A stretch of 64,000 bases of DNA from Alloalcanivorax xenomutans (GTDB taxonomy: Bacteria > Pseudomonadota > Gammaproteobacteria > Pseudomonadales > Alcanivoracaceae): assembly GCF_900217905.1 (NCBI RefSeq), contig NZ_OBMO01000003.1:179668-243667 (forward strand). The letters are read 5' to 3'. The first letter of the stretch is position 1. Each line of letters starts with the position of its first letter. A program made the position numbers and the translations under genes. Positions 44,870-54,120 of this stretch are shown piece after piece. The notes beneath the pieces were generated by a model. The model was not told where the DNA came from, did not search any database, and was given only the letters and a program-made list of their open reading frames with translations.

Positions 44870-45586
44870 ATGAATCTGCTCCTTCTGCACCCGGAACAAC
44901 ATCTGGAAGGCCCGTTTTGGCGGCTCGATGCCCGCCAATGCGAGCACGTGCGCCAGGTGCTGAAATTGAGCGAAGGGGATCAGTGCCGTGCCGGCGTGCT
45001 CGACGGAGAGATAGGCTTTGCTCGTCTGGACTCCATAAAAAACAATGAGATAACAGTTTTTTTTAAAGCTGTTTCTCCCCCTCCTCCCCCGCTTGATCTG
45101 AACCTGCTGCTGGCCCTGCCCCGCCCCAAGATGCTCAAGCGGCTGCTGGTGGACGCCGCCAGCCTGGGCATCAAGCGGATTGTGTTGATCAACAGCTGGA
45201 AGGTGGACAAGAGCTACTGGCGCACCCCCAATCTGAAGGCCGGCCTGTTGCGGGAAAAGCTGCTGCTGGGACTGGAGCAGGCGATGGATACCCGATTACC
45301 CGAGTTACGCCTGGCACCGCGCTTCCGTCCTTTCGTGGAAGATGAACTGGATACCTGGGCCGGCCCCGGAGAGCGGCTGCTGGCTCACCCCGGCGATCAT
45401 GCGGACCTGCCCCATCAGCAGGAGGGGCCGCTGACCCTGGCCATCGGCCCGGAAGGGGGCTGGACCCCGTTCGAGGTGGAACTGCTGGCAGGGCATGGGT
45501 TCCACTGCCACCGTTTCGGCACTCGTATTCTGCGCGTGGAGACCGCCCTGCCCGCCCTGGTGGGGAGTCTGATGCGCCTGCCCTGA
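44870..45586 (+). CDS. rsmE: RsmE, 16S rRNA m3U1498 methyltransferase
   Basis: This 238-residue protein has the SPOUT-family knot motifs LAIGPEGGWTPFE (about 186-198) and LRVETALPALV near the end, both diagnostic of RsmE. The N-terminal PUA-like part ends near residue 70, with a poly-proline stretch (SPPPPPLDL). A central segment, PKMLKRLLVDAASLGIKRIV, is typical of the family. It methylates U1498 of 16S rRNA in the 30S subunit. Its ribosome site is weak. A strong terminator follows at 45611-45639. Confidence 0.9.
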   Translation: MNLLLLHPEQHLEGPFWRLDARQCEHVRQVLKLSEGDQCRAGVLDGEIGFARLDSIKNNEITVFFKAVSPPPPPLDLNLLLALPRPKMLKRLLVDAASLGIKRIVLINSWKVDKSYWRTPNLKAGLLREKLLLGLEQAMDTRLPELRLAPRFRPFVEDELDTWAGPGERLLAHPGDHADLPHQQEGPLTLAIGPEGGWTPFEVELLAGHGFHCHRFGTRILRVETALPALVGSLMRLP

Positions 45587-45610
45587 TATTTGTCAGGTTA
45601 CCGAACGAAA

Positions 45611-45639
45611 CGACCCCGCCGAAGCGGGGTCGTGTTTTT
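45611..45639 (+). terminator. Intrinsic terminator after rsmE
   Basis: A 9-bp perfect stem CGACCCCGC (45611-45619) with GCGGGGTCG (45624-45632) and CGAA loop is followed by TGTTTTT. It ends rsmE transcription and faces the convergent rluB. Confidence 0.9.
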
Positions 45640-45650
45640 CAGGGCGGCCG

Positions 45651-46493
45651 TCAGCGGCGGTAAGGGTTGCGCCGCGGCTTACGCGGTGGCTTGTTGCCGC
45701 CGCGCTGATGACGCAACCGGGCTCGACCATACAGACCGGTGTATTTCTTGCCTTTCAGATCCACCCTGTCCAATAGCGGGCGAATTTCTTCCTCGGTGAG
45801 TTCCTGCCAACGCCCCATGCGCAAGCCGGAGGGCAACGTCAGATCGCCGAAACGAATCCGCATCAACCGCGATACATCCAGCCCCTGTGACTGGAACAGA
45901 CGGCGCACTTCGCGGTATTTCCCACCGGTAAGCGATACCTTGTACCAACGGTTGGCGGCGTCCTCGTTGTGGCCAGCTTCCTCAATGCTGTCGAACTTGG
46001 AAACCCCATCCTCCAGCATCACGCCTTCCAGCAGTGCACTGCGCTGCTCGTCGGTGAGCTCGCCACGGATACGCACCGCGTACTCGCGAACAAAACCGTT
46101 GGACGGATGCATCAGGCGGTGTGCCAGCTCTCCGTCCGTGGTGAACAGCATCAGGCCGGTGGTATTGATATCCAGCCGTCCCACCTGCACCCAGCGCATA
46201 CCCTGCAGACGCGGCAGGTTGTCAAACACCGTGGGCCGGCCTTCGGGATCATTTCGCGAGCACACCTCCCCGGCGGGTTTGTGATAAATGATCACGCGTC
46301 GAACTATGTCTTCTTCCGGCTTCACTCGAATGATCCTGCCATCCACTCTTAATACATCTTCTGGCTCCACCCGGTCTCCCAGGGTCGCCACCTTGCCGTT
46401 CACGGAGACTCGCCCGTCGGCGATCCAGACCTCCAGTTCCCGGCGCGAACCCAGCCCGGCACGGGCCAGCACCTTCTGTAACTTCTCACTCAT
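45651..46493 (-). CDS. rluB: RluB, 23S rRNA pseudouridine synthase (U2605)
   Basis: This 280-residue protein has an S4 RNA-binding domain (MSEKLQKVLARAGLGSRREL, residues 1-60). An RsuA-type pseudouridine synthase domain follows, with the catalytic Asp in VGRLDINTTGLMLF (about residue 110) and YRVSLTGGKYREVRRLF-like contacts (KVSLTGGKYREVRRLF). The C-terminal tail is basic (RHQRGGNKPPRKPRRNPYRR). Position after scpAB is the standard location of rluB. Its ATG overlaps the scpB stop by 8 nt. Confidence 0.9.
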   Translation of the reverse strand: MSEKLQKVLARAGLGSRRELEVWIADGRVSVNGKVATLGDRVEPEDVLRVDGRIIRVKPEEDIVRRVIIYHKPAGEVCSRNDPEGRPTVFDNLPRLQGMRWVQVGRLDINTTGLMLFTTDGELAHRLMHPSNGFVREYAVRIRGELTDEQRSALLEGVMLEDGVSKFDSIEEAGHNEDAANRWYKVSLTGGKYREVRRLFQSQGLDVSRLMRIRFGDLTLPSGLRMGRWQELTEEEIRPLLDRVDLKGKKYTGLYGRARLRHQRGGNKPPRKPRRNPYRR

Positions 46494-47349
46494 TGGGCGA
46501 ACGCTCTTCATCGGCCGTCATGTCGGCCGCCTCCTGCTCCGGCGGCTCCGGGTCCTGCTCATCGGGAGAAGCGCCCTCCTCTTCCGATGCACCCGAATCC
46601 GGCCGGCGGCGGAATTCCGCTTCAAAATTGGCGATCACCGAGTCCACCTTTTCCATGCTCATCAAGGTGGATTCGTCGATCTCCGGCTCATCGTGCATAT
46701 TCAATGCCAGCACGTTGGCGTTGTCCGGTTCGGCCCCGTCTCCATCTTCTCCCTCCGACACAGGCTCGTTCTCGGACGGCGCGTCACTGAGCGCCAGTTC
46801 CTCGTTGAGCTTGTCGAGGTCACGGATCTCCGCCAAAGGCGGCAGCTCGTCCAGACTCTTCAAATCGAAGTAATCGAGGAACTGGCGGGTGGTGGCGAAC
46901 ATCGCCGGCCGGCCCGGCACATCCCGGTGTCCGACCACGCGCACCCAGCCGCGTTCCATCAGGCTCTTAATAATATGGGAACTCACCGAAACGCCGCGGA
47001 TCTCTTCGATCTCGCCGCGGGTGATCGGCTGGCGGTAAGCCATCAACGCCAGCGTTTCCAATACCGCCCGGCTGTAGCGGGGCGGCTTTTCCTGCCACAG
47101 GCGGCTGACCCAGGGCCCCAGCTCGGTGCGCACCTGAAAACGGAAGCCGGTGGCAACTTCCTTCAGCTCAATACCCCGTTCGGCATAATCCTCACTCAGC
47201 GATTCCAACAACCGGCTCAGATCCGCCTTGCTGGGGCAATCCTGTTCATCGAACAAAGTCAGCATGGTATCCCGGTCCAGCGGGCCGTCGGCGGCCAGAA
47301 TCGCCGCTTCCAGAATGCTCTTGATCCGCTCCGGCGACAGTTCACTCAT
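46486..47349 (-). CDS. scpB: ScpB, segregation and condensation protein B
   Basis: This 287-residue protein has the two winged-helix domains of ScpB: IKSILEAAILAADGPLDRDT and, later, RAVLETLALMAYRQPITRGE with IRGVSVSSHIIKSLMERGWV. The C-terminal 110 residues are an acidic, disordered tail (GEDGDGAEPDN and EEEGASPDEQDPEPPEQEAA), longer than in Bacillus ScpB (197 residues). It forms a complex with ScpA and SMC for chromosome segregation. Its ATG overlaps the scpA stop. Confidence 0.94.
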   Translation of the reverse strand: MSELSPERIKSILEAAILAADGPLDRDTMLTLFDEQDCPSKADLSRLLESLSEDYAERGIELKEVATGFRFQVRTELGPWVSRLWQEKPPRYSRAVLETLALMAYRQPITRGEIEEIRGVSVSSHIIKSLMERGWVRVVGHRDVPGRPAMFATTRQFLDYFDLKSLDELPPLAEIRDLDKLNEELALSDAPSENEPVSEGEDGDGAEPDNANVLALNMHDEPEIDESTLMSMEKVDSVIANFEAEFRRRPDSGASEEEGASPDEQDPEPPEQEAADMTADEERSPNE

Positions 47350-48260
47350 GCCTCGCTCCCTTGTTCGGCGTCCGGGATGTCATCTTCCAATTCCAGCTGC
47401 GCGATCACATCAGACTCTTCCACCGTCACCGTTTTCGCCTTGATGTGGATCGGTGAGAACGGCGAGTTCTGAACCAGTTCCACCAGTGACACCTTGACCA
47501 GCTCCAGCACCGCCAGGAAGGTCACCACAACGCCCAGCTTGCTCTCCTCGGCGTCGAACAACTCCACGAAGGGTACGAATTCCCGCCCCTTCAGCCGGTC
47601 CAGCACATTCGCCATGCGCTCGCGGGTGGAAAGCTTTTCCCGCGATATCTGGTGGCTCTCAAACATGTCGGCTCGGTGCAGCACTTCCTTGAGCGCCAGC
47701 AGCAATTCGCGCATATCCACGTCCGGCTGCGACTTCTCACGCACATACTCCGGACGGCGGGCGGCGGCCAGGTGAATATCGCGCTCCAGCCGGGGCAGCG
47801 CCTCGATATCTTCCGCCGCCTTCTTGAACCGCTCGTATTCCTGCAACCGGCGGATCAATTCGGCGCGGGGGTCCTCGCCTTCGTCCTCTCCCTCGTTGGC
47901 CGGGCGCGGCAGCAACGAGCGGGATTTGATCTCGCCCAGCATGGCCGCCATGACCAGATACTCGGCGGCCAGCTCCAGGTTGAGCGCCTTCATCAGCTCA
48001 ACGTACTCCATGTACTGGCTGGTGATTTGCGCCACCGGAATATCAAGGATGTCCAGGTTCTGCCGCTTGATCAGGTACAGCAGCAAATCCAGCGGCCCCT
48101 CGAACGCTTCCAGGAACACTTCCAGGGCATCGGGCGGAATGTACAGATCATCCGGCAGCTTGGTGATCGCCTTGCCGTAGATCAGCCCAAAGGGCATCTC
48201 CGCCTGCTGTGGAGCAGGCGGTGGCATCAGCGGATTGTCCACCGGATTCGGATCGTTCAT
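47346..48260 (-). CDS. scpA: ScpA, segregation and condensation protein A (kleisin)
   Basis: This 304-residue protein has the kleisin N-terminal block FEGPLDLLLYLIKRQNLDIL (about residues 53-72), the segment AAEYLVMAAMLGEIKSRSLL and a C-terminal winged helix (VVVTFLAVLELVKVSLVELV). ScpA bridges SMC heads in the bacterial condensin; presence of scpAB implies an SMC-type rather than MukBEF system. It follows trpS by 39 bp. Confidence 0.94.
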   Translation of the reverse strand: MNDPNPVDNPLMPPPAPQQAEMPFGLIYGKAITKLPDDLYIPPDALEVFLEAFEGPLDLLLYLIKRQNLDILDIPVAQITSQYMEYVELMKALNLELAAEYLVMAAMLGEIKSRSLLPRPANEGEDEGEDPRAELIRRLQEYERFKKAAEDIEALPRLERDIHLAAARRPEYVREKSQPDVDMRELLLALKEVLHRADMFESHQISREKLSTRERMANVLDRLKGREFVPFVELFDAEESKLGVVVTFLAVLELVKVSLVELVQNSPFSPIHIKAKTVTVEESDVIAQLELEDDIPDAEQGSEA

Positions 48261-48299
48261 CGCACCTTGCTCATCGGCACCTGCTTATCGACGGCTTAT

Positions 48300-49514
48300 T
48301 CATCGATAGTGCAGTCCCATTACCGCCCGCACCTCTTCCAAAGTGGCACGAGCCTGTTCCCGGGCCTCTTCGCAGCCGTCGGACAGCACCGACCGCACCA
48401 GGTCCGGATTGCGCAAATGCTCTTCCGCCCGCTTGCGGATCGGCTCCACTTCCTCCTGCACCGCCTCGATCACCGGCTTTTTGCAGTCCAGACAGCCGAT
48501 CCCCGCGCTGGTGCAGCCCTCGCGCACCCAGATGCGGGTGGCATCGTCGCTGTAGACCTTGTGGAATTCCCATACCGGGCAATTCTCCGGATCACCAGGG
48601 TCACTGCGGCGCACCCTGGCCGGGTCCGTGGGCATGCGCCGGATCTTGCTTTCCACTTCCCCCGGCTCCTCGCGCAGACTGATGAAATTGCCGTAGGACT
48701 TGGACATTTTCTGACCGTCCAGGCCCGGCATGCGCGAAGCCGGGGTCAGTAGCGCCTGGGGTTCGGGCAGAATCACCTTGCCGCCACCCTCCAGGTCGCC
48801 GTAGAGCCGCTCCTTGTCGCCCAGAGTAATGTTCTGCTGGTCCTGGACCAAGGCCCGGGCGGTTTCCAGGGCCGATTCATCACCCTGTTCCTGATACTGG
48901 CGGCGGTGATTCAAGTAGATACGGGACTGTTTCTTGCCCATCTTCTTGATCGCCGCGGCCACCGCCTCCTCAAACCCCGGCTCGCGGCCATAAAGGTGGT
49001 TGAAACGGCGCGCCACTTCCCGGGTCAGTTCCACGTGGGCCACCTGATCGGCCCCCACCGGCACCTGTCCGGCCCGGTAAATCAAAATGTCCGCCGCCTG
49101 CAGCAGCGGGTAACCGAGAAAACCATAGGTGCCCAGGTCCTTTTCCTTGAGCTTTTCCTGCTGGTCCTTGTAGGTCGGCACCCGCTCCAGCCAGGACAGC
49201 GGCGTGATCATCGACAGCAGCAGATGCAGTTCCGCGTGCTCCGGCACCTGGCTCTGCACGAATAGCGTGGCGGAACCCGGGTTGACCCCTGCGGCCAGCC
49301 AATCCACCACCAGATCCCAGGTGTGCTGCTCGATGCTGCCCGGATTTTCATATTCGGTAGTCAGACCATGCCAGTCCGCGACGAAAAAGAAACACTCGTA
49401 CTCATGCTGCAGACGTGCCCAGTTCTTCAGTACCCCATGATAGTGTCCCAGGTGCAGACGGCCGGTGGCACGCATGCCGGAAACCACTCGTTGGGCGGGA
49501 ACCACGGAACTCAA
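48300..49514 (-). CDS. trpS: Tryptophanyl-tRNA synthetase
   Basis: This 404-residue class I synthetase has the HIGH-type motif LHLGHYHG (about 21-28), the KMSKS loop in DGQKMSKSYGNF and the family segment PLLQAADILIYRAGQVPVGA. The C-terminal region carries an inserted CLDCKK segment seen in a subset of proteobacterial enzymes. The start is a TTG at 49514, supported by AGGAG six bases upstream; the nearest ATG would remove the segment before GATGRLHLGH-type contacts. No trp leader was seen. Confidence 0.95.
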   Translation of the reverse strand: MSSVVPAQRVVSGMRATGRLHLGHYHGVLKNWARLQHEYECFFFVADWHGLTTEYENPGSIEQHTWDLVVDWLAAGVNPGSATLFVQSQVPEHAELHLLLSMITPLSWLERVPTYKDQQEKLKEKDLGTYGFLGYPLLQAADILIYRAGQVPVGADQVAHVELTREVARRFNHLYGREPGFEEAVAAAIKKMGKKQSRIYLNHRRQYQEQGDESALETARALVQDQQNITLGDKERLYGDLEGGGKVILPEPQALLTPASRMPGLDGQKMSKSYGNFISLREEPGEVESKIRRMPTDPARVRRSDPGDPENCPVWEFHKVYSDDATRIWVREGCTSAGIGCLDCKKPVIEAVQEEVEPIRKRAEEHLRNPDLVRSVLSDGCEEAREQARATLEEVRAVMGLHYR

Positions 49515-49608
49515 AACCGACTCCTGTCGTAAAGGCGTGAAAGCCAGCGATTATAAGGCGAAGAAGGTGCCCAGGGACAGGGTGCACGGATTGTGTACCC
49601 CGCCGGGT

Positions 49609-50232
49609 TCAGAAAATGGCGTCCAACGGCCCGGCCCCTTCGCGGATCACCTCCGGCCCGTTGCCATCGACCAGGGAGATCACCGTGGTTTCGGTGACGC
49701 CGCAGAAGCCGCCATCGATCACCATATCCACCTGGTTATTAAGAAAGTCGCGCACGTCCTGCGGATCGGTGAGTGGAAATTCATCGTCTGGCAAATGGGC
49801 GGTACTGGTCATGATCGGCTCGCCGTATTCCGCCAGCAGCGCCTGACAGATCGGATGGTCCGGCACCCGGATACCGATGGTGCGCTTTTTCGGATGCATC
49901 AGCCGCCGCGGCACCTCACTGGTGCCCTGGAGAATAAACGTATAGGCACCCGGGGTGTGCGCCTTGAGCAAACGGTAGTCCGGGTTGTCCACCTTGGCGT
50001 ACAGCGCCAGCACCGACAGATCCGGACACAGCAGAGTGAACTGGTGTTTATTGTCCAGTCGGCGAATGCGAATCAGCCGATCCAATGCCGCCTTCTCGCC
50101 GATGCCACAACCCAATGCGTAGGTGGTGTCGGTGGGGTAGGCAATCAGCCCGCCCTGGCGCAACACCTTGGCGGCTTCGCTGATCAAACGCGGCTGCGGA
50201 TCTTCCGGATGAATGTGTAGTACGGTGGTCAT
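49609..50232 (-). CDS. YciO/Sua5-YrdC-family (threonylcarbamoyl-AMP synthase-like) protein
   Basis: This 207-residue protein has the YrdC-fold blocks KVLRQGGLIAYPTDTTYALG (about 21-40), RIRRLDNKHQFTLLCPDLS and PIMTSTAHLPDDEFPLTDP. Length and wording (TDTTYALGC, RRLDNKHQFTLLC) fit the YciO branch more than TsaC itself. TsaC makes threonylcarbamoyl-AMP for tRNA t6A; YciO has weak activity and an uncertain role. The stop of RNase AM overlaps its start by 4 nt, so the two are coupled. Confidence 0.87.
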   Translation of the reverse strand: MTTVLHIHPEDPQPRLISEAAKVLRQGGLIAYPTDTTYALGCGIGEKAALDRLIRIRRLDNKHQFTLLCPDLSVLALYAKVDNPDYRLLKAHTPGAYTFILQGTSEVPRRLMHPKKRTIGIRVPDHPICQALLAEYGEPIMTSTAHLPDDEFPLTDPQDVRDFLNNQVDMVIDGGFCGVTETTVISLVDGNGPEVIREGAGPLDAIF

Positions 50233-51104
50233 GGGCGCGGATTGTCCGCCGCTTGGCGCGCTGACGCAAGGTCTCGGGCCGCCCATACCGGGACCGCGTC
50301 CTTCGGGTAAGGCGGCAGCCCGCCCAGTCGCAGCCACTTTTGTTCCGGGGAATGGAAATCACTGCCACCGGACACCGCCAGTCCGAAGTGGCGCCAGCAC
50401 TCCTCCAGCAGCGCGCCCTGCGCCGGCGTCAGCCCCGGCATCAACGCTTCCAGTGCCAGGCCACCGGCATCACGGAAGGCGCCAACCAACTGCCGCAAGC
50501 GTTTGCGGGTCATATTGTAAGCCTGTGGATGCGCCAGCACTGGCACCGCGCCGGCGGCCAGCAAATCCGCCACGCCCTGCTCCAGCGTGCACCAGGGTGT
50601 GGAAACGTAGGCGGACTGGCCTTTCTTGAGAAAGCGGTTGAACGCGTGCTGATTGTCCCGGGCCTTGCCTTCGCTGATCAGCATGCGCGCGAACCAGGGC
50701 CGGCCAGGCGCGTCACTGTCCGCCAGGGCGCAGGCCTTGTCATAGCTGCCACTCAATCCAGCGGCACGATCGAGACGGTCGCCGATACGCCGGGCGCGCT
50801 CCCGGCGTGCCTCCATCTGGCTGGCCACCCGGGCCCGAAGCACGGGGTTGGCCTCATCGAGCCACAAACCGACCACGTGGATTTCACGATTGTCCCACTG
50901 CACCGACAGCTCGATTCCCGGCACCAGTTCCAATCCCACTTCCCGCGCCCGGGCACGCGCTTCCGGCAACCCGGCCAGGGTATCGTGATCGGTCAGCGCC
51001 AGGGCGTCCACGCCATAGTCCGCCGCCCGCGACACCAGCTCCGCCGGGCTGAGCTGGCCATCGGAAGCGCGGCTGTGGGAGTGAAAATCCGGACACTGGT
51101 ACAT
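50229..51104 (-). CDS. rnm: RNase AM (YciV), PHP-domain 5'-nucleotidase/exoribonuclease
   Basis: This 291-residue PHP protein has the metal motifs DFHSHSRASDG (about 6-16), LTDHDTLAG (about 37-45), the segment PGIELSV, PVLAHPQAYN (about 185) and SGGSDFHSPEQ near 255. E. coli YciV/RNase AM trims 5' ends of rRNA and degrades 3',5'-bisphosphonucleotides. GGAGG sits five bases before the ATG at 51104. The gene order rnm-yciO-trpS-scpAB-rluB and the divergent yciB-yciI are conserved in many gammaproteobacteria. Confidence 0.92.
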   Translation of the reverse strand: MYQCPDFHSHSRASDGQLSPAELVSRAADYGVDALALTDHDTLAGLPEARARAREVGLELVPGIELSVQWDNREIHVVGLWLDEANPVLRARVASQMEARRERARRIGDRLDRAAGLSGSYDKACALADSDAPGRPWFARMLISEGKARDNQHAFNRFLKKGQSAYVSTPWCTLEQGVADLLAAGAVPVLAHPQAYNMTRKRLRQLVGAFRDAGGLALEALMPGLTPAQGALLEECWRHFGLAVSGGSDFHSPEQKWLRLGGLPPYPKDAVPVWAARDLASARQAADNPRP

Positions 51105-51253
51105 TAGCCCTCCAGACGGGCGATCATGGTGGTGGCACACTATCATAACCGCCGACCAATCCCCATCATGGACCGGGGCGGGTGATTTGTGCCGCGCTTC
51201 CCGATAACATGCGTCCTCCGGGAGGACAACGTCGCTATGAAAGTAATGTCGCC

Positions 51254-51895
51254 ATGAAAACCCTATTTGACTACTTGCCCGTGGTGGTGTTCTTCGGCCT
51301 CTACTTCGTTAGCGGCCGGGATATCATGCTGGCCACCTGGGGGCTGCTCGGCGCCACCAGTTTTCAGGTCATCGCCGGACGCCTGATCTGGAAGCGCTGG
51401 CATCGTTTGCATCTGGTGATACTGGCGATAACCCTGGTATTCGGCGGCCTCACCCTGGCCTTGAACAATGACGTCTTCATTAAATGGCGTCCCTCCATCA
51501 TCAGTTTCGTGCTGGCGGCGATTCTGGCCGTGGGCCATTTCCTGAAACACCGCAATCTGCTGCAACGTCTCTGCGAAAGCCTGATGCGTAGCGCCTTTGG
51601 CAAGGTGGTCACCCTGCAAACCAGGGACTGGCGGCGGCTGAATCTGGCGTTCGTGCTTTATTTCATCTTCATCGGCTTGCTGAATCTGTACATCGCCTTC
51701 AATTTCAGCACCGACTTCTGGGTGAATTTCAAACTGTTCGGCTTTACCGCGATCCAGATGGTGTTCTATCTGGCTGCTTTCGCCTATTTTTACAAGCGCA
51801 TGCCCGAGGCGGACCGCAAGAGTCTGTTTCACGGCGACGCCAATGACAAAAAGCCCGACGACAAGGACAACGATGCTTTACGCGATCATCAGTGA
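51254..51895 (+). CDS. yciB: YciB/IspZ, inner-membrane septation protein A
   Basis: This 213-residue protein has five to six hydrophobic helices and the family signatures [33 protein letters not shown] and [20 protein letters not shown] with WVNFKLFG. YciB affects envelope integrity and division. The charged C-terminal tail ([19 protein letters not shown]) is longer than in E. coli (179 residues). The last bases overlap the start of yciI. Confidence 0.92.
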   Translation: MKTLFDYLPVVVFFGLYFVSGRDIMLATWGLLGATSFQVIAGRLIWKRWHRLHLVILAITLVFGGLTLALNNDVFIKWRPSIISFVLAAILAVGHFLKHRNLLQRLCESLMRSAFGKVVTLQTRDWRRLNLAFVLYFIFIGLLNLYIAFNFSTDFWVNFKLFGFTAIQMVFYLAAFAYFYKRMPEADRKSLFHGDANDKKPDDKDNDALRDHQ

Positions 51896-52172
51896 GGACG
51901 TGCCCGACTCCCTGCCCCTGCGAACGCCCGCACGACCCGCGCACCTGGCGCGCCTGGAAACGCTCAGAGATCAAGGCCGGCTGGTGCTGGCCGGGCCGTT
52001 GCCGGCGGTGGACAGCGACAACCCCGGCGAAGCCGGTTTCACCGGTTCCCTGGTAGTGGCGGAATTCCCCTCGCTGGCGGAAGCCCAGGCCTGGGCCGAT
52101 GCCGACCCTTATGTGGATGCCGGCGTATACCGCCAGGTTCAGGTGAAGCCCTTCAAGAAGGTTCTGCCCTGA
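51873..52172 (+). CDS. yciI: YciI-family protein
   Basis: This 99-residue protein has the ferredoxin-like YciI fold blocks [37 protein letters not shown] and the histidine/aspartate pair (H20-type and DPYVDAG) proposed as a catalytic site. Function is uncertain. It overlaps the yciB 3' end by 23 nt, matching the conserved yciB-yciI pair. Confidence 0.9.
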   Translation: MLYAIISEDVPDSLPLRTPARPAHLARLETLRDQGRLVLAGPLPAVDSDNPGEAGFTGSLVVAEFPSLAEAQAWADADPYVDAGVYRQVQVKPFKKVLP

Positions 52173-52308
52173 GAGCCTTTTTAAGATCGTTTTTACAAAT
52201 ACTGTACGCGGCACTACGGCAAAGCGTGCTTGTTTCGGCAAGAATAGCCGCCGCGCTTCCCGTTCATTGCGCCGTATTACTCACGCCGGACGACAAGGAG
52301 ACCCGTGA

Positions 52309-52974
52309 ATGCGAAATCGATGGTTAAGCGGCTTGCTGATGCTGGCGCTGTGTTTGCCAGCCCCTGTATATGCCGCCGCGGCCTGGATCGGCGATGAAAT
52401 CTATGTCCCCATGCGAGCCGGCGCCGGCACTGGCTACCGCATCGTGCACAGAGGGATCAAAAGCGGCACCCGGGTGGAGTTGCTTGGCGAAGAGGGGGAC
52501 TGGATCCACATCCGCTACGGCAACCGGGAAGGCTATGTGGAAAAACAGTACATCAGCCGTACTCCCACCGCGGCGCTGCGCCTGCAAAAGCTGACCCAGG
52601 ACACCGAGAAAACCACCAGCACGGCCAGTGATCTGCGCCGGCAAATGGCGGAACTGGAAGGTCAACGCGATGCTCTGCGCGGCGAAGTGGAAGAATTGCG
52701 TTCCTCCCTGACTTCCCGCAGCAATGAACTGGACCAGCTACGCAACGTGGCCGCCGACCCGATCCGTCTGGATCAGGCCAACCGCCGTCTCAACGAGGAG
52801 TTGAGCATGCTGCGTTCGGAGTTGGATCAGGTGAAAGCGGAGAATGCCCTGCTGCGCAATGACAACACCTCCCGCAAGTGGATCACCGGCGTGGGCATCC
52901 TGTTGCTTGGTGCCATCGGCGGCTTGCTGCTGAAATCCAAATCCGGCCGCCGGCGCAGCAACTGGGCCAACTGA
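52309..52974 (+). CDS. TIGR04211-type SH3-domain protein (YgiM-like)
   Basis: This 221-residue protein has a signal peptide (LSGLLMLALCLPAPVYAAA). A bacterial SH3 domain follows (about 25-80, with EIYVPMRAGAGTGYRIVHRG and GNREGYVEKQYIS), then a long coiled coil (about 85-185) and a C-terminal membrane helix (WITGVGILLLGAIGGLLL) with a basic tail. The SH3 domain would sit in the periplasm, tethered by the helix, and probably contacts cell wall. AAGGAG precedes the ATG. Confidence 0.9.
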   Translation: MRNRWLSGLLMLALCLPAPVYAAAAWIGDEIYVPMRAGAGTGYRIVHRGIKSGTRVELLGEEGDWIHIRYGNREGYVEKQYISRTPTAALRLQKLTQDTEKTTSTASDLRRQMAELEGQRDALRGEVEELRSSLTSRSNELDQLRNVAADPIRLDQANRRLNEELSMLRSELDQVKAENALLRNDNTSRKWITGVGILLLGAIGGLLLKSKSGRRRSNWAN

Positions 52975-53004
52975 TCCTTTCCCGCACAGCGCGCGCACGC
53001 GCCG

Positions 53005-53099
53005 GCCACGAAGCGGCTGCAGGAGCTTGCCTCGCAAGCGAATCTTTTGGGCCGAAGCCCATTCGCCAGCAGGGCTGGCTCCGACAGCCGCTTCGTGGC
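53005..53099. repeat. REP-like palindrome, copy 3
   Basis: Perfect 15-bp outer arms (53005-53019 and 53085-53099) enclose imperfect inner arms with GGAGCTTGCCTCGCAAGCGA on one side. It lies between the convergent SH3-protein and outer-membrane-protein genes. Confidence 0.88.
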
Positions 53100-53131
53100 G
53101 ATCTCAGATTCAGTTTGCCAAGCCCATGGCG

Positions 53132-54085
53132 TCAACTCTCCAGCCGGCCAAACAGGGTTTCCAGACGCAGCACCACGCCATTGATCCCCTCATAATCGTG
53201 CTCCCGGGGCCATAACACGAAGGGCTCCACCTCCACGAACAGCCAGGGCCGCCAGACATTGCGCCGATAGCGCGCATACACCCGGTAATTCTCCACCACC
53301 CCAGGCTTGCTGTAGCCGTCCACGGCCATCCCCAGATCCAACGCGGAACGAGACCCGAGCCGCTTGAACAAGTTGACTCCTTGAAACAGCCCCATCCCCA
53401 GATCGCCCTCATTGAGTTCCTCGGAATAACGGACTTCGCTGGAAAAACGCACGCTGGAGGTTGGTGTCAGTGGCCGGTCCAGCTCGAACAGGGAACGGCT
53501 GCCCCAACCTTCCGGATCACGCCAGTAAAAGCGTTGGGTATAGCGCAGCCAGGCGGTTTCATTGAACAACGGGTACAGACGGCGGTAACGAAGCCGCGTG
53601 TAGGTGGTCAGGTCGGAACGCACGCCCGCGTCCAGGTCCAGATCCATGGCATCGGAGCGGTCGATGACCCAGCGCAACGCGCCACGAAAACCGTCGTCGC
53701 GCTCGCCCGCGGGGAGCTCCCGGGCCGCCCGGGCATCCCTGCCCTGCTCCTCGTCCTGGTTACGGAACAACAAAGAGAAACGGCGTTCGGCACTGGGAAG
53801 CCAGACTCTTGCGTCCACATCCACATCGCTGGCATCGTCGTTATCGTCGCGCCACACCTGCTCCGCGGTAACACGCACCCGACTGGCGGCCGGCTCGTTG
53901 CTGTCGCGCACCGGATCCTCGAAAAAGCCGTCCACCCAACGGCTCGGCCAGCACAGTGTGCGTGACAACCAGCCGTGGGTACGGTCCACCAGAGTATCGT
54001 TGGCGCCTGAGTAACAGCTGTCCGGCGACTCCGCGCGAACCGCTCCACTCAACACCAGCACGCCCAGCCATAAAACACGCCTCAT
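53132..54085 (-). CDS. Predicted outer-membrane beta-barrel protein, unknown function
   Basis: This 317-residue protein has a signal peptide (MRRVLWLGVLVLSGAVRAES). After about residue 70 there are alternating polar/hydrophobic strands ending in aromatic residues (SRVRVTAEQVW, TAWLRYTQRFYWRD, NYRVYARYRRNVW), typical of a barrel. Two cysteines (C24 and C45, by count) may form a disulfide before the barrel. The C-terminus is RLETLFGRLES, not the classical terminal Phe, so barrel assembly by BAM is less certain. No family is recognised. Confidence 0.65.
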   Translation of the reverse strand: MRRVLWLGVLVLSGAVRAESPDSCYSGANDTLVDRTHGWLSRTLCWPSRWVDGFFEDPVRDSNEPAASRVRVTAEQVWRDDNDDASDVDVDARVWLPSAERRFSLLFRNQDEEQGRDARAARELPAGERDDGFRGALRWVIDRSDAMDLDLDAGVRSDLTTYTRLRYRRLYPLFNETAWLRYTQRFYWRDPEGWGSRSLFELDRPLTPTSSVRFSSEVRYSEELNEGDLGMGLFQGVNLFKRLGSRSALDLGMAVDGYSKPGVVENYRVYARYRRNVWRPWLFVEVEPFVLWPREHDYEGINGVVLRLETLFGRLES

Positions 54086-54120
54086 GGCCTCAGCATAGCG
54101 CCGCAGCGCGGCGGCGGGAA

